From Amanita rubescens (Eukaryota; Basidiomycota; Agaricomycetes; Agaricales; Amanitaceae): a DNA stretch of 49,287 nucleotides. The stretch is taken from positions 1 to 49,287 of the forward strand of contig WION01000388.1 of assembly GCA_015039365.1 (NCBI GenBank), read 5' to 3'. This document shows positions 48,778 to 49,287 of the stretch, in pieces; the first letter of the stretch is position 1; each line of letters begins with the position of its first letter. The notes under the pieces were generated by a model, which was not told the origin of the DNA, searched no databases, and saw only the letters and a program-made list of their open reading frames with translations. A program made the position numbers and the translations under genes.

Positions 48778-49287
48778 ATGTCGCCACCCATCGGTGCGCA
48801 TTCTTAACGATGTAACATACTTATCTGAACAGATCTTTGGCAGCGATTCTATCTGTTTATGACAAAACGGGCCTTATTGATCTTGCCAGAGGCTTGCATG
48901 AAGCCGGTGTCCATCTTTTGGGGTCAGGAGGGACAGCCAAAAAGATTAGAGAGGCAGAGATTCCAATTCAGTTGCGCTTTTCTTAAGATCTTATATCTGA
49001 ATAAAGTCTCACCTGACAAACTAGAGAGGTATCTGATTTTACAAAAGCCCCAGAAATGTTAGGTGGACGAGTAAAAAACACTCCATCCAGCTGTCCACGG
49101 AGGTGCACAATTAGCTGTTTTCATATTTCATATTATCTGAACTCATAGGCAGGCATCCTTGCCCGCGCCATTCCTTCTGACAAGAATGATCTCGATGTGC
49201 AAGGGATCCCTTGATCTCTATCGTCGTGTGCAATTTATATCCATTCGCCTCAACCATTTCGAAGTCGGGATGTACCTTAGCCGATGC
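48778..49287 (+). CDS. Bifunctional AICAR transformylase/IMP cyclohydrolase (ADE16/17, PurH family), 5' part
   Basis: This enzyme catalyses the last two steps of de novo IMP synthesis. Only the N-terminal IMP cyclohydrolase region is in the window. Readable pieces are [40 protein letters not shown], an intron of about 54 nt, [24 protein letters not shown], another intron, [17 protein letters not shown] and [19 protein letters not shown], running off the edge. The likely ATG is at 48778 (MSPPI), but its splice phase is off by one. Two more one-base slips occur at homopolymers: the A6 run near 49075, and the TT near 49215 where TTT would restore LISIVV. The family is certain; the model as it stands does not translate through. 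Confidence 0.82.

Overview
The window looks like nuclear DNA of a filamentous basidiomycete, most likely an agaricomycete mushroom. Genes are densely packed on both strands. Nearly every coding region is cut by 44-60 nt GT...AG introns, and the recognisable proteins are fungal (Dnmt2, Dot1, SMN, mL38, Nup93/Nic96, Arp5, Dpm1). I see no rRNA, tRNA, CRISPR array or bacterial-type operon.

Left block (1-15441). In order: the 5' part of a peroxisomal SCP-x thiolase (minus), a Dnmt2 tRNA methyltransferase (minus), a PHD-finger protein (plus), a protein I tentatively place in the MEI4/Rec24 meiotic family (plus), a FYVE-finger protein (plus), the mitochondrial ribosomal protein mL38 (plus) and the histone methyltransferase Dot1 (minus).

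Middle block (15471-39110). Two large paralogous genes lie in direct orientation on the minus strand (copy A 15471-23800, copy B 30693-38261). Each encodes a TRANK1-like protein: a UvrD/Rep-type superfamily 1 helicase core, then TPR-like repeats, then a CCCH zinc finger. The repeated unit also carries upstream DNA and the 3' part of the neighbouring ARP5 gene. ARP5 is complete beside copy B and only a decayed 3' scrap beside copy A, so the copy B neighbourhood is probably the parental one. Copy B has lost about 820 bp near its 5' end in a way that keeps the frame. Between the copies are an intact O-methyltransferase gene, a kinase-like gene lacking its catalytic Asp, a relic of a repetitive agaricomycete gene family, and two orphan gene fragments.

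Right block (38747-49287). Here lie housekeeping genes: ARP5 (INO80 complex), NUP93/NIC96 (nuclear pore), SMN, an F-box protein, DPM1, NAA38/LSMD1 (NatC) and the start of ADE16/17 (purine synthesis). Two head-to-head pairs have only 39 bp (ARP5/NUP93) and 23 bp (DPM1/NAA38) between start codons.

Several otherwise good genes (SCP-x, DNMT2, PHD, FYVE, F-box, ADE17) show one-base frame slips, many in homopolymers, while NUP93, DOT1, SMN, DPM1, mL38 and the O-methyltransferase read cleanly. This suggests unpolished indel errors, although true decay of the left-end genes cannot be excluded. Exon boundaries were read by eye; spans are firmer than individual exons for the long genes.
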